DNA of 64,000 bases. Source: Bacteroidota bacterium (GTDB lineage Bacteria > Bacteroidota > Bacteroidia > UKL13-3). The stretch is from the NCBI GenBank assembly GCA_027491355.1, contig JAIXWI010000009.1, forward strand, positions 116,978 through 180,977, given 5' to 3'. The position numbers were made by a program, and so were the translations under genes. The notes beneath the pieces are model-generated. The model did not search any database, was not told the origin of the DNA, and saw only the letters and a list, made by a program, of their open reading frames with translations. Of the stretch, positions 34,887 through 45,319 are shown in pieces (position 1 is the stretch's first letter; every line of letters starts with the position of its first letter).

Positions 34887-35985
34887 GGGTTTTAAATCTA
34901 ATTTTGAAAACACTTCCACCATCAATACCATTTTCTACAACTACACTGGCACCTAACTTGATGGCGAGGTTCTTCACAATGTATAACCCCAAACCCGTTC
35001 CATTTGTTTTACGGGTATTTTCATCCCCAATTCTATAGAATTTATTAAATAATTCCTTTTTAGCAGATTCATTGATACCCGGCCCTTTATCTATTACAGA
35101 TAGGTCTATGTGGTTGTCGTTTTTTTTGAGTACTACTTGAATAGGGGTTGCTTCAGGTGCATATTTTACTGCATTTGAAAGCAAATTTGTTAAAATAGTA
35201 TCTACCGCAGATGCGTCTGCGAGAACAAAAATATCTTCTTGAATGGTTAACTCAATTCGCTCTTTTAAACTGCGTGGAGCAGCAAAAAACAAAGCCGATT
35301 TTTCTACCAAAACGCTCAAATTTACTTTTTCTAAATTCAAATGAAACTGCGTACTGTCAAGCCTAGCAGATAAAAGCAGGTTTTCTACCAATAGGTTGAG
35401 TCTTTCGTTTTCAGCAAGTGAATTTTGAATGATGGTTTCTATTTGACTTTGCTCTAGTTTTCTTTTTTGAAGTGTTTCTAAATAGAGTTTAATTGCTGTT
35501 AAAGGAGTTTTGAGTTCATGGGTAACAGATAGCAAGAAATTTGTTTGGTTGCGCTTGAGTGCTAAGTCTTTCTTAAAGGTTGAATAGATTCTATACAATC
35601 CCCAAAAAATTATGGCCATTATTGCTATTCCCTCTAAAATGTACATCCAAAGTTTTCTATTGTAAGTTGCTTTGAGTGATAGGTATGAAGATTCCAACGG
35701 CCTAATCATGAAATTAGAAACAGGATCGCCATTAGGCAAGAAAACCAATTCGTGTTTTGGAAAATTCAGTGTGAAATACTTTTTCATACTAACACTGTCG
35801 TCAAACAATTCTTGTTGTTTGGCCAGTTCAACATCAATACTGGCTTTGTAGCAAATTGTTTCTAGGTTATCCTTTTCAAGTTCGTAAATCAATTTTGCAG
35901 ACCTACAATGGGCATAAGTCCACCAACTAAATGCACTAATGATGTAGAAAGAAAGTAAAATGAAAATCAGTTTTGGGCTAATCAC
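34876..35985 (-). CDS. Sensor histidine kinase
   Basis: 369 residues. Two membrane segments (about 5-25 and 112-133) flank a short periplasmic region of about 85 residues of no known fold. The kinase core has the H box SVTHELKTPLTAIKLYLETL, the N box NLLSNAVKYAPEA, G1 DKGPGI and G2 TGLGLYIVKNL. It phosphorylates the response regulator encoded immediately downstream; the signal is unknown. A PspC-type protein precedes it by 6 nt. Confidence 0.95.
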   Translation of the reverse strand: MISPKLIFILLSFYIISAFSWWTYAHCRSAKLIYELEKDNLETICYKASIDVELAKQQELFDDSVSMKKYFTLNFPKHELVFLPNGDPVSNFMIRPLESSYLSLKATYNRKLWMYILEGIAIMAIIFWGLYRIYSTFKKDLALKRNQTNFLLSVTHELKTPLTAIKLYLETLQKRKLEQSQIETIIQNSLAENERLNLLVENLLLSARLDSTQFHLNLEKVNLSVLVEKSALFFAAPRSLKERIELTIQEDIFVLADASAVDTILTNLLSNAVKYAPEATPIQVVLKKNDNHIDLSVIDKGPGINESAKKELFNKFYRIGDENTRKTNGTGLGLYIVKNLAIKLGASVVVENGIDGGSVFKIRFKTHER

Positions 35986-35991
35986 CTGCTT

Positions 35992-36207
35992 TTAAGAATT
36001 TAAGATGGTTCTTTCTTGTTTGATGTATTTTTTTAGGTTAATCCAGAACGCCATTACCAAGTATACTATTAATGGTGAGCCAATAGTTAAGCAAGATGCA
36101 TAAATGAAATACAATCGAATTTTACTACTCGAAATTCCAAATTTTTCACCTATGTAGCTGCAAACTCCAAAGGCACTTTTTTCTATACTGTACTTGATAT
36201 TGACCAT
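35992..36207 (-). CDS. PspC domain membrane protein
   Basis: 71 residues from ATG 36207 (the upstream part of the frame would need TTG). AFGVCSYIGEKFGISSSKIR followed by the hydrophobic helix LIVYLVMAFWINLKK is the PspC domain, known from phage-shock membrane-stress response. The six-nucleotide gap to the kinase gene suggests an operon in which this membrane protein may sense or signal envelope stress; that role is inferred. Confidence 0.82.
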   Translation of the reverse strand: MVNIKYSIEKSAFGVCSYIGEKFGISSSKIRLYFIYASCLTIGSPLIVYLVMAFWINLKKYIKQERTILNS

Positions 36208-36359
36208 ATGCTTCTTTTGCAAGTTAGGTTGTTTTAGGTTCTTATGAAACAAATCAGGAATTTAAAAACATACACGTTTGCGAATTTGTTATCATATTCA
36301 TTTAAAATTACTATTTTGCATTGCTAATTACTCATGTAAAAAGCAATAAAATTGAATAC

Positions 36360-38621
36360 ATGAAAAAAATAATTTTTACTTTTTTGGGAATTGGGTTTTT
36401 AATAGCAAATGCCCAAACAACTTTACCAACCTCATGGAGTTTTGCAAACCCAGCTCCAACAGGCTCTGCTTCTCCTAATCCATCAGGACCAGAATCTGCA
36501 GGACCGACTGGTTGGTCAACCAAATTAGATGTTACTGCTTCAGGAACAACTCCTTTTACATACTCTTCTGGTCAAGATGGTAATGCGGCTTGTAAATTAG
36601 ATGCTACAGGAGAATACGTGAAAATTTGGTTCACGGATAAACCTGGTCCTTTAAGTTATTACATCAAAGGAACTGCTATTTCGCCTAATCCGCCCTTCAC
36701 TGGAACTTTTACGGTTCAGCAATCTGTTGATGGATCAACTTGGTCAGATTTACACGTGTTTACACAGGCAAATTTAACTTCAACAAACTTTACCAATTTC
36801 ATCGATACACCAGCTGCAAATGCGCGTTATGTTCGTTTTTATTACACACAAAAGATTTCAGGATCCAACATCTCTCTCGACAATGTAACACTTGCAAGTG
36901 CCCAGGCAACACCTGTTGCTAAAATCAATGTTAAGCAAGGCAATGCAGATATTGTAAATGGTAGCACATTTGTGGTTGGTAAGGCTGCTGCTACTGCTTT
37001 TACTATTGAGAATAAAGGTACTGCAGATACTTTGTACATCACAGGAATTAATACAACAGGTGATGCTGTATCAGATTTTAGCATCAGCGGAGCCCCGCTT
37101 GCTATTCCAGCTAACAGTTCAGCAACTTTTACAGTGAATTTCAATGCCAGCATCAATGGTACTAGAAAAGCATCGATGACAATCAATTCAAGTGATCCTG
37201 ATAAATCGCAGTTTCTAGTGAATTTATATGGAATTGGAGGTGATTATGCTACAGAACCAACAGGTCAAGTAGCTGCACTGAATTTTAGTAATGTGAAAGC
37301 ATTTAGCTTCAATGTGAGTTACTCGCCTTCAGCAGGATCAGAAAAATATTTGGTACTGAGAAAATTAGGTTCGGCCATTACTGCTGTTCCAGTTGATGGT
37401 CAAACTTATCAAAGGGGTGATATTGTTGGTGATGCGCAAGTAGCAATGGTTGGCACCGATACACTATTTAAACCTGCTTATGTGTTGGCCAATTCAACTT
37501 ATTACTTTGCTGTTTTCCCGTTCAACGGACCTACAGGCTTTGAAAATTACAGCAGTAATTCAAACTCAAACAGCATCAATACCAATGGTCCAAACCCAGG
37601 AAATTATTATTCGGGTATAGACCCAACTAAAAATACATTCTTGACAGATTTATCTGCTAAAATCAATACGCATGATACCATCTTTTATAGCAATTATTCA
37701 AGTTCTTTGGTAAACAATTGGTTGGCAAAAGATACTACCGAAGGCAGAAAAGTGGTGTATTGTGTGTATACGAATTTGCCATATGTATACAGCGAGCCTT
37801 TTGTATGGGCTAGTTCAACTTCAAATGGGAGCTTAACCAGAGAGCATACATACGCTCAAAGTTGGATGCCAAGCAATATAGGCAATGCCAATTGGCCGAA
37901 TGGATCTAACAACAAAGAACTTCCTGAATACAATGACCAACACCATTTGTTTCCTGCAGACCAACTCAATGCCAATGCAGTTCGTTCAAACGCACCATTT
38001 GGAGAAGTGGTAACGGTTCAATCTATTGCATCAACTGGCTTTGGAAAATTAGGAACCAATGCCAATGGTATCAAAGTGTGGGAGCCAAAAGATGAACACA
38101 AGGGAGATGTTGCGAGAGCATTGTTTTACATGGCAACTTGTTACAATGGTATAGATGCAAAAAATTGGGGAATGGGTATTGGCGCTTTCAGTCAAGACAC
38201 AGCTGTTTTAATGAAATGGCATAGACAAGACCCTCCAAGTAATCACGAGATTGCCAGAAACGAATACATTTTTTCAATTCAGAAAAACAGAAATCCATTC
38301 ATAGACAACCCAGAATGGGCAAATGCAATCAATTTTGTAAACATGACTTGGATTCCAACTTCTTCAGTAGGTATCAAAGAACAACATGCTTTGAGTCAAG
38401 TTCAAGTATATCCTAACCCAATTCAAGAAGCTCAAATTTCTTTGAGTGGTGTCCCTTTTGGAACACAGGCTTTGTTGTTTGATTATTCAGGCAAATTGGT
38501 TTTCAAAGGTGATGTAACTGCAGACAATACCCTTCAAACAGGAAAATTAGCAACTGGTATGTATATATTAGAGCTAAGTTTCAATGGTGCCAAGAGCTAT
38601 CACAAAGTGATGAGTAACTAA
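36360..38621 (+). CDS. Secreted endonuclease I with T9SS type A sorting domain
   Basis: 753 residues from ATG 36360; the upstream frame would start with TTG. Signal peptide ends IANAQ (about 19). A beta-sandwich (about 25-185) and a second (about 190-300, with FTIENKGTADTLYITGI, like ASH/choice-anchor domains) are followed by a fibronectin-like segment and the endonuclease I domain (about 410-650): HTYAQSWMPSNIGN and DQHHLFPADQLNANAVRSNA with NNKELPEYNDQHH, the His/Asn-rich metal site. It cleaves DNA outside the cell, probably to use it as nutrient or to clear DNA. The C-terminus (VQVYPNPIQEAQISLSGV) is the T9SS sorting domain. A terminator follows. Confidence 0.87.
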   Translation: MKKIIFTFLGIGFLIANAQTTLPTSWSFANPAPTGSASPNPSGPESAGPTGWSTKLDVTASGTTPFTYSSGQDGNAACKLDATGEYVKIWFTDKPGPLSYYIKGTAISPNPPFTGTFTVQQSVDGSTWSDLHVFTQANLTSTNFTNFIDTPAANARYVRFYYTQKISGSNISLDNVTLASAQATPVAKINVKQGNADIVNGSTFVVGKAAATAFTIENKGTADTLYITGINTTGDAVSDFSISGAPLAIPANSSATFTVNFNASINGTRKASMTINSSDPDKSQFLVNLYGIGGDYATEPTGQVAALNFSNVKAFSFNVSYSPSAGSEKYLVLRKLGSAITAVPVDGQTYQRGDIVGDAQVAMVGTDTLFKPAYVLANSTYYFAVFPFNGPTGFENYSSNSNSNSINTNGPNPGNYYSGIDPTKNTFLTDLSAKINTHDTIFYSNYSSSLVNNWLAKDTTEGRKVVYCVYTNLPYVYSEPFVWASSTSNGSLTREHTYAQSWMPSNIGNANWPNGSNNKELPEYNDQHHLFPADQLNANAVRSNAPFGEVVTVQSIASTGFGKLGTNANGIKVWEPKDEHKGDVARALFYMATCYNGIDAKNWGMGIGAFSQDTAVLMKWHRQDPPSNHEIARNEYIFSIQKNRNPFIDNPEWANAINFVNMTWIPTSSVGIKEQHALSQVQVYPNPIQEAQISLSGVPFGTQALLFDYSGKLVFKGDVTADNTLQTGKLATGMYILELSFNGAKSYHKVMSN

Positions 38622-38642
38622 ATTTATTTTTTATTTTTTGTT

Positions 38643-38674
38643 CAAAAGGAGGCCAGCAGCCTCCTTTTGTGTTT
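38643..38674 (+). terminator. Rho-independent terminator
   Basis: CAAAAGGAGGC (38643-38653) pairs perfectly with GCCTCCTTTTG (38659-38669) around CAGCA, then TGTTTTT. Ends the endonuclease gene. Confidence 0.85.
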
Positions 38675-38733
38675 TTAAGCAATGAATTCTTTTTTAAAAT
38701 TCTTACCTTTATAGCAAGTATTATAGCTATCAA

Positions 38734-41700
38734 ATGTTTAAAACACCGCACATATTACTTTTTGTTTTTTGTTTTTTGTTTGGTGTGTTTTCTTCTAAAG
38801 CTCAAATTTATTTTTCTGAGAATTTTGATCAAGCATTTCAAACCAATACAAATGCACCAACTGGATGGAACCAAACTGCCCTGAATTTAATTGGGGATGG
38901 AACAGTCACCCCTACAGGAATAGATGGTCCTAAAAATTGGGAACAGAATGTCAGACAGCAAACCTCATGGTTAAAAGGAAACGCACAAGGAACTTCACCA
39001 ATTAGTGCTACAGGAAATGGTGTTTTGTGGCTCGAAGATTTTGCATTTGGACCACAAGCAAATACCATGTCGAGGAGATTAGAAAGTCCAAGTATCAACT
39101 TGAGTACTGCCGTTCAACCCTATTTGAAGTTTAATTATTTTTGCGCTCAAGCTTCGAATGCATCGTATCCTTTGGTTATAATGGCTTCGGCTGATAATGG
39201 AACAACTTGGAAATCCATTGCGCATGTTCAACCCAATGCGGCAATTCAAACTACCTCGAGGTCAGGCTCTGGTTTAATGAGTTCTTCAACCCCTTGGTCA
39301 ACAATTCTTGTTAAGATACCAAGTGTTTTTATGGTTTCACAAGCAAAATTTGCTTTTTACAGAAATGCCTCGTTCAACCAAACTGCCAATTTGTTTATTG
39401 ATAGTTTATTGGTAACAGAATACACGCCAAGTACCATTCAATCCGTTCAAAGTGGTTTGTGGAGTAACCCTTCTACTTGGTTAGGAGGCATTGTACCTGA
39501 TGCAAATTCACATGTAGTTATTGCAGCAAATCATACGGTTGAAATTGATGTAAACATTGCTAGGACTCAGCAGTTAACCATTGATGGAACATTACGCTTT
39601 TTTTCTTCATCTAGTGAACAGGTATTGCAAACATTTGATCAGATGACAATCAATGCAAATGGTGCATATACATCCAATACATCACTGACTAATTTGGTTG
39701 CCAGGTGGACATTTATTGGTGCAGGGCTTACCAATAATGGAAGTGTAAATGTAAGTGGTGCCACAAGTACTGCTTTGTTGTTTTCTGGCGGAAATCCATC
39801 AGTTATTAATGGAGCAGGAACATATATCAATGGCCACATACCAAGAATTTATCAACTCAATTCAGGTGGTTTAAGTTTTTTATCTCCACTTACAGTAAGC
39901 AATGCATTTTACTTGATTGAGGGTCCAGTTTTGCAAGCTCAATTATTAACAATTGGTTCTGTAGCATTGGGAACTACGGTCACCATTGTAAAAAATGCTC
40001 GATCGTCATTTTTAAACAGACCCTTCTTACCCAAATTAACAGTTAATAGAAATGTATTGTATGGAGGAACAGTTAATGGCAATATGCCAGCTGCAATTTT
40101 AGGAAGGGATACAATTTTTAATGGTTTAGAATGTGATTCTTTGAGTGCAAACGAATCTATTATTTATGGTGGTTTAACCATCAACACGATGGACCATGTT
40201 AAGCTCAGCTCATCGTTAAGAGTTGGAAGCTCCACAATTGGTGGTTCATTTTCATGTCAGAGAGGGATTGTTCTTACAAGCAATTCAAATATGTTAACTT
40301 TGGGTCCCTTGAGTACAGGAAGCATTGGTATTGATCCATCCACTTCAAATCCACCAACCAGTCAAGGTTCGTATGTTCTTGGTCCAATAAAATTTGAGAG
40401 AAACAACAGTAACTCAAATAGTATTTTTATTCCACTTGGCTTAGGGGCATCTTATTTACAAAATACTGTAAGTGCCAATCACCTCAAGACCCTAGTTTTG
40501 AATCCAGGATCAAATTGGAACAACCAACAACTCACTTTTAGACTTTTAACGCAAACCAATGGCCCTTTGGATACAGGTTTAACATCGTTGATGTCTGATA
40601 AAACCTATCAAATTGATTTAAATGGGGGAAATGACTTACCTACTTCTGCAACCCTAACATTGCGGGGTATGAACTATACCTTTGGCAATAGTGATAATTT
40701 ATCAGGCAATATTAGTCAGGTATACGTTGCACAAGCTACCGGACCTGCCGGAAATACATGGAGAAGAAGGGGGCTGGCTTCAAATAGTGCAGGTACTTTT
40801 GTACCCAATTCAATTTATACATTTACCTCTACTACTTCAACACCTTATGGTCCCATTGCACCTTTGGCTACCAGAGGTGCTTTTTTTTCATTGGTTTCAA
40901 ATGCACCCATCATGGGAATTTCAAGTACAACTATTGAGCGCAATACAGCAGCACTTGCAGCGGGTTCACAAAACAATGTTATGCTAAGAATTAGAATTAA
41001 CACCAATGGTCAGCTCAATAGAAATTTAACCCAATTCAATTTATCAACCAACGGAACTAAAAATATTGCTGCAATTGCAAGCGCAAGAATCTATTACACA
41101 GGACTCGATTCTAATTTTTCTTTAGCAACACCATTCGGATCAAACATTGCCAATCCATCTGGTAATTTTATTTGTTCAGGTAATCAGACTTTATTGCCTG
41201 GTAGCAACTATTTCTGGGTTGTTTATTCTGTTTCAACTCAGGCACAAATTGGAGACAGTTTAGCAGCAAATGTTAATAGCTATGTTTTCAATGGTACCAC
41301 ACAAATACCCATATCACCTAATTTAAATTACCGTGTGGTAACAGCAGGAATGAGCCTGCTCAATATCCAAACAATTCAAACAAATTTCAATAAAGTTGAA
41401 CAAGGTTCAGTTAACAACCAATTATTAGATATTCGTTTGGTGATGAGTAGCACCGGTGCACCTGTAACCGTATCACAATTTAATTTTAACACCAATGGTT
41501 CTGGCGTCAATTCAGCTGCTTTGATAGCAAATGCTCAATTGTATTACACTGGAAATAGCCCAATTTTTTCTACTCAAAACTTAATTGGTAAGTTCAACAA
41601 TCCTCAAGGGTTGTATACCATTTTATCCAATACCAATCTTGTGAATGATACCAATTACTTTTGGTTAACTTATGACATTTCAACTTATGCAACAATAGCT

Positions 41701-43644
41701 GATTCTGTTGGTTCAAATTTACTTTCGCTCGCTATTAATGGTCAAACATTCAATCATAATTCAACAGGAACCTTCAATCGAAAAATTTTTCAAGCGTATT
41801 GTAAATCAAATGCCCAAAGCATTACCGATCAAGAAATTTGGAATGTTACATTGTCAAATTTAAATCAAACTTCCAATTGCAATTCAACAGGAGGAAGCGG
41901 TTCAATTCTCAATGCATACAGTAACTATACATTTTTACCCGCTGCTAATTGTACCAAAGGTCAGAGTTACCAATTGTCTTTGACATTAGGTTCTTGTGCA
42001 GCGAATCAAACATCAAATGCTGCTGTGTACATAGACTTCAATCAAAACAGTGTATTTACAGATGCTGGAGAGTTGGTGTACACAACCGGTGCGCATACCA
42101 GTAACAATACCATAGGATTGAACTTTTCTGGAACAATAAAAGTACCTATTTATGCATTAACAGGACCAACAAGAATGCGCGTTGTATACGCCGAACAAAT
42201 TCCAACTCCTTCTTCTTGTGGTGCATATACCTCTGGAGAAACAGAAGATTATACAATAGTTATAAACGACCCTGTTGCGGGAACTTATACTTGGACAGGT
42301 GCAGTTTCTAATGATTATTCACAACCAAATAATTGGTCACCTGCACGTTTAATACCAAACATTGCTGATAGGCTTGTGTTCAATCATTCAACGAGTATAC
42401 AGCAGTTGAATTCGGAACAGGTTAAGTCTGTCTTTTTTGCAGATGGAATAAACATAGCTTTTTTTGCAAGTCAAAGTGTTGTACTGAATGCATTTGACAC
42501 ACTTATGATAGGAAACAATACCTCCATTCAATTACAAAATACGATTCAATTAAAACTCGGTGCAGACACAAATTATACGGGTTATTTGATTTGCAAAAAT
42601 AATGGAGGTATTGCTGGTCAGTTCAACAGGTGGATGAATGCAACAAATGATAGCTTACTTTTTCCATTAATTGATTCAATGGGTTTGAATAAGCATTTGA
42701 TTTTAACATTTAATCAATTGCCTACTAACTATGGTAACGTGTCGTTTGAATTTATTCAGCAAAACCCTGGAGATTTAGGTTTACCACTGTTTGATCAAAG
42801 TGCATCAAAGTGGGCACATTTAATTGGCATCAATGGTTATTGGGAGATGAGTCAACAAGGTTTTCCCTCATTGTTAGACTTCAATGTTCAACTTGCAGCT
42901 AATGGATTTTATGGCATTCAAAATGTAGCTGAATTGTTAATCTTATACAGACAAAATAACAACACGAATTGGCAGTCTATTGGAGTTCATGTACCAACTA
43001 CTGGTTCTAATTCTATGCCTGTTTTAAGAAGAGCATCATTGACACAAGTTGGTCAGTTTGGAATTGCTTCAGATGCAAACTACAATTCTTTACCTGTAAG
43101 ATTTTTAGATATTGATGCATGGAAGAGCTTGGATGATGTTTTGGTTTCTTGGAAGACTGCCATGGAAATAAACAATTTAGGTTTTGAAGTACAAAGAAGT
43201 ACCGATAATTTTCAATTTGATTCAATCGGATTTGTGAAAGGATTCAATTTTAGCATGACTATAAAATCTTATTCATTTAAAGATGCAAAAGCATTCACTT
43301 ATACAGCTGCAAACAATTTATATTACCGCATTAAGCAAATTGATATTGATGGGAAAACATCCTACTCTGCAACTAAACAGGTTTTCAGCCATTCCATTCC
43401 ATTCAGTGCAGGACCAGTTCCTTTTACAGATAAATTAACGCTTTCCTTCTCAATGCCAATTGCAGGTAAAGCAAGTATTTGTTTGTATAATTTGTCGGGT
43501 CAAATGGTGTTAGAAATGAATCCTGAATTGCAAAGCGGGAACCAACAATTTGTGCTGCAAAATTTAGATGTATTGCCTACAGGTATTTATGTTTTAAAAT
43601 TCAACACTGATTTTGAAAATTGTATGCTGAAGGTATTGAAATGA
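38734..43644 (+). CDS. Large multidomain secreted protein with T9SS type A sorting domain
   Basis: 1636 residues, signal peptide ending SSKAQ (about 24). In order: a choice-anchor J-like domain (about 25-225); a G8-like beta-helix start (SGLWSNPSTWLGGIVPDANS, about 237-290) and further beta repeats; two tandem copies of a neuraminidase-N-terminal-like domain (about 728-870 and 875-1015), each containing INTNG or FNTNG and SNYFWVVYSVST / TNYFWLTYDIST; a GEVED domain ending SCGAYTSGETEDYTI (about 1020-1175); and an 80-residue T9SS domain. Likely an adhesin or glycan-binding surface protein. No catalytic motif recognised. Confidence 0.8.
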   Translation: MFKTPHILLFVFCFLFGVFSSKAQIYFSENFDQAFQTNTNAPTGWNQTALNLIGDGTVTPTGIDGPKNWEQNVRQQTSWLKGNAQGTSPISATGNGVLWLEDFAFGPQANTMSRRLESPSINLSTAVQPYLKFNYFCAQASNASYPLVIMASADNGTTWKSIAHVQPNAAIQTTSRSGSGLMSSSTPWSTILVKIPSVFMVSQAKFAFYRNASFNQTANLFIDSLLVTEYTPSTIQSVQSGLWSNPSTWLGGIVPDANSHVVIAANHTVEIDVNIARTQQLTIDGTLRFFSSSSEQVLQTFDQMTINANGAYTSNTSLTNLVARWTFIGAGLTNNGSVNVSGATSTALLFSGGNPSVINGAGTYINGHIPRIYQLNSGGLSFLSPLTVSNAFYLIEGPVLQAQLLTIGSVALGTTVTIVKNARSSFLNRPFLPKLTVNRNVLYGGTVNGNMPAAILGRDTIFNGLECDSLSANESIIYGGLTINTMDHVKLSSSLRVGSSTIGGSFSCQRGIVLTSNSNMLTLGPLSTGSIGIDPSTSNPPTSQGSYVLGPIKFERNNSNSNSIFIPLGLGASYLQNTVSANHLKTLVLNPGSNWNNQQLTFRLLTQTNGPLDTGLTSLMSDKTYQIDLNGGNDLPTSATLTLRGMNYTFGNSDNLSGNISQVYVAQATGPAGNTWRRRGLASNSAGTFVPNSIYTFTSTTSTPYGPIAPLATRGAFFSLVSNAPIMGISSTTIERNTAALAAGSQNNVMLRIRINTNGQLNRNLTQFNLSTNGTKNIAAIASARIYYTGLDSNFSLATPFGSNIANPSGNFICSGNQTLLPGSNYFWVVYSVSTQAQIGDSLAANVNSYVFNGTTQIPISPNLNYRVVTAGMSLLNIQTIQTNFNKVEQGSVNNQLLDIRLVMSSTGAPVTVSQFNFNTNGSGVNSAALIANAQLYYTGNSPIFSTQNLIGKFNNPQGLYTILSNTNLVNDTNYFWLTYDISTYATIADSVGSNLLSLAINGQTFNHNSTGTFNRKIFQAYCKSNAQSITDQEIWNVTLSNLNQTSNCNSTGGSGSILNAYSNYTFLPAANCTKGQSYQLSLTLGSCAANQTSNAAVYIDFNQNSVFTDAGELVYTTGAHTSNNTIGLNFSGTIKVPIYALTGPTRMRVVYAEQIPTPSSCGAYTSGETEDYTIVINDPVAGTYTWTGAVSNDYSQPNNWSPARLIPNIADRLVFNHSTSIQQLNSEQVKSVFFADGINIAFFASQSVVLNAFDTLMIGNNTSIQLQNTIQLKLGADTNYTGYLICKNNGGIAGQFNRWMNATNDSLLFPLIDSMGLNKHLILTFNQLPTNYGNVSFEFIQQNPGDLGLPLFDQSASKWAHLIGINGYWEMSQQGFPSLLDFNVQLAANGFYGIQNVAELLILYRQNNNTNWQSIGVHVPTTGSNSMPVLRRASLTQVGQFGIASDANYNSLPVRFLDIDAWKSLDDVLVSWKTAMEINNLGFEVQRSTDNFQFDSIGFVKGFNFSMTIKSYSFKDAKAFTYTAANNLYYRIKQIDIDGKTSYSATKQVFSHSIPFSAGPVPFTDKLTLSFSMPIAGKASICLYNLSGQMVLEMNPELQSGNQQFVLQNLDVLPTGIYVLKFNTDFENCMLKVLK

Positions 43645-43661
43645 TTTAATTGATTTATAGT

Positions 43662-44495
43662 ATGATAGTTAAAAAATTATTTTTACTGGTTGCTTTTACT
43701 ACTATTTTAAGTGGGTGTACCAGCGAAAAAGATGCAAGTTTTAGTGACAACTGTGGAGGAAAAGCTCCAGGAGGTGCTGTGGGTTTGTTGATGGATGTTT
43801 CTAAAGATTATCAGATGGGACTTTCAACCGCTCTTCAAATTGATGGTGATACAAAAAATTATCAGGTGTTGGATTCTGCAAAATTTGCCACTGCATATGG
43901 GTATTTGTATACCATCCGAAACAATATTTTAAACTCGGGAAAAGTATATTACAAAAATGAATTCCCATGGCGTATGCGCATAATCAAAAATGATAGTGTA
44001 TTGAATGCTTTTTGTACACCTGGTGGTTTTGTTTATGTTTATACAGGTATTATCAAGTACCTAGACAATGAAACGCAATTGGCTGGAGTGATTGGTCATG
44101 AAATAGCTCATGCTGATAGAAGACATGGTGCCAATCAAATGCTCAAACAATATGGTTTACAATCTTTGATAGATATTTTCACAAGTGGAACAACCCAACA
44201 AGTTGCCACCTTAGCTCAAAATTTATTGATGCTTAAATTCAGTAGAACAGATGAAACCGAAGCAGATGATTACAGTGTAAGGTATTTATTAGGTACACCC
44301 TATGACCCTCAAGGTGCAAAGTTTTTCTTTCAGAAAATTGGAGGTGCGCAGCGTTCTCCTGAATTTTTGAGTACGCATCCAAATCCAGACAACAGGGTAA
44401 ATAATATTGAAGCTACTTGGAGCTGCTTAGGAAGTGGTGGTAACAAAGAATTGTTTACGCAACGCTATGCCTTGTTTAAAGCAAGCTTACCATAA
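43662..44495 (+). CDS. M48 family metalloprotease lipoprotein
   Basis: 277 residues from ATG 43662 (43650 is TTG). Lipobox ILSGC gives an N-terminal lipid anchor (Cys19). The zinc motif HEIAH in VIGHEIAHADRRHGANQM and the third ligand Glu in DETEADDYSVRYL are intact, so it is probably an active gluzincin at the periplasmic face of the envelope, like BepA or LoiP. The open-reading context starts 17 nt after the large T9SS gene, so co-transcription is possible. Converges on the methyltransferase (2 nt). Confidence 0.9.
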   Translation: MIVKKLFLLVAFTTILSGCTSEKDASFSDNCGGKAPGGAVGLLMDVSKDYQMGLSTALQIDGDTKNYQVLDSAKFATAYGYLYTIRNNILNSGKVYYKNEFPWRMRIIKNDSVLNAFCTPGGFVYVYTGIIKYLDNETQLAGVIGHEIAHADRRHGANQMLKQYGLQSLIDIFTSGTTQQVATLAQNLLMLKFSRTDETEADDYSVRYLLGTPYDPQGAKFFFQKIGGAQRSPEFLSTHPNPDNRVNNIEATWSCLGSGGNKELFTQRYALFKASLP

Positions 44496-44497
44496 TT

Positions 44498-45202
44498 TTA
44501 TAAGCTTTTGTTATAAGCATCTACTGGAGTCAAATCAAGTAAGGCAGCCCTGTTTTGCTCAAAGAATGCATAATTTAAGTTACGAATTTCAGCTTCGTCT
44601 TTAAAGGTAAAAGGATAAGGTTTTTCTGGCGTATTGGGTTTTCTTTTTGTTACAATCCCTAAACCTTGGTCAGTATCTACTACGCAAACATTGAGGTCTT
44701 TTCGGAAAGCTTTTAAATAAACAATTGTTTTCCAAACGTCTCCTTTCCACCCACCTGTGAAACCCCTTTTTTTCCAGTCTGCAAATGAAATTTCTTCTTC
44801 TTCGTTCAATGGATTGCAATCATGTAAAATAATTACTCCATTATCAGTTAAATGATTCAAACAGTTAATGGCATCACGTGTAGAATAATCAAATTCATGC
44901 ATACCATCAATGAAACAAACATCGAATTTTTCATGAGGCTTGTAATTCTCAAAAAAAGCATCACTGGTAATTTCAAAATACTTGGCATTTAAATTAGACA
45001 TCAATGCCGAACGGTTTGGCTTGGCCAAATATCTAGTAAGTTTCTTGAAATTGTTGAATTTGAATTCAGGGTCAACCGCAATTTTATTTTTCACTTGAAT
45101 AGAGAAAAAAACATTGCCTTGGTCTACACCAATTTCTAAGTAATTTTTTCCTGAATGTTTATTGATGAAATACTGAATAAAATCGTGTCTTTTGGTTAGC
45201 AT
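44498..45202 (-). CDS. Class I SAM-dependent methyltransferase (Methyltransf_24-like)
   Basis: 234 residues from ATG 45202; the upstream TTG frame is unlikely. Motif I is KNYLEIGVDQGNVFFSI, and FDVCFIDGMHEFDYSTRDAI with VIILHDCNPLNEEEEI follows the pattern of the Methyltransf_24 family, in which Asp-His pairs bind a metal. It could methylate a hydroxyl or sugar; substrate not visible. Cytoplasmic, no signal. Confidence 0.8.
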   Translation of the reverse strand: MLTKRHDFIQYFINKHSGKNYLEIGVDQGNVFFSIQVKNKIAVDPEFKFNNFKKLTRYLAKPNRSALMSNLNAKYFEITSDAFFENYKPHEKFDVCFIDGMHEFDYSTRDAINCLNHLTDNGVIILHDCNPLNEEEEISFADWKKRGFTGGWKGDVWKTIVYLKAFRKDLNVCVVDTDQGLGIVTKRKPNTPEKPYPFTFKDEAEIRNLNYAFFEQNRAALLDLTPVDAYNKSL

Positions 45203-45319
45203 AAAAAGTTTTTCTATAGGTGGTAAAAATACAAACAATCAGGTATAAAAGCCAAATTAACCTTTATTCACTTGAAACATGTCTATTTTAGACTTAATTT
45301 TAAACCAAACATACCAACA

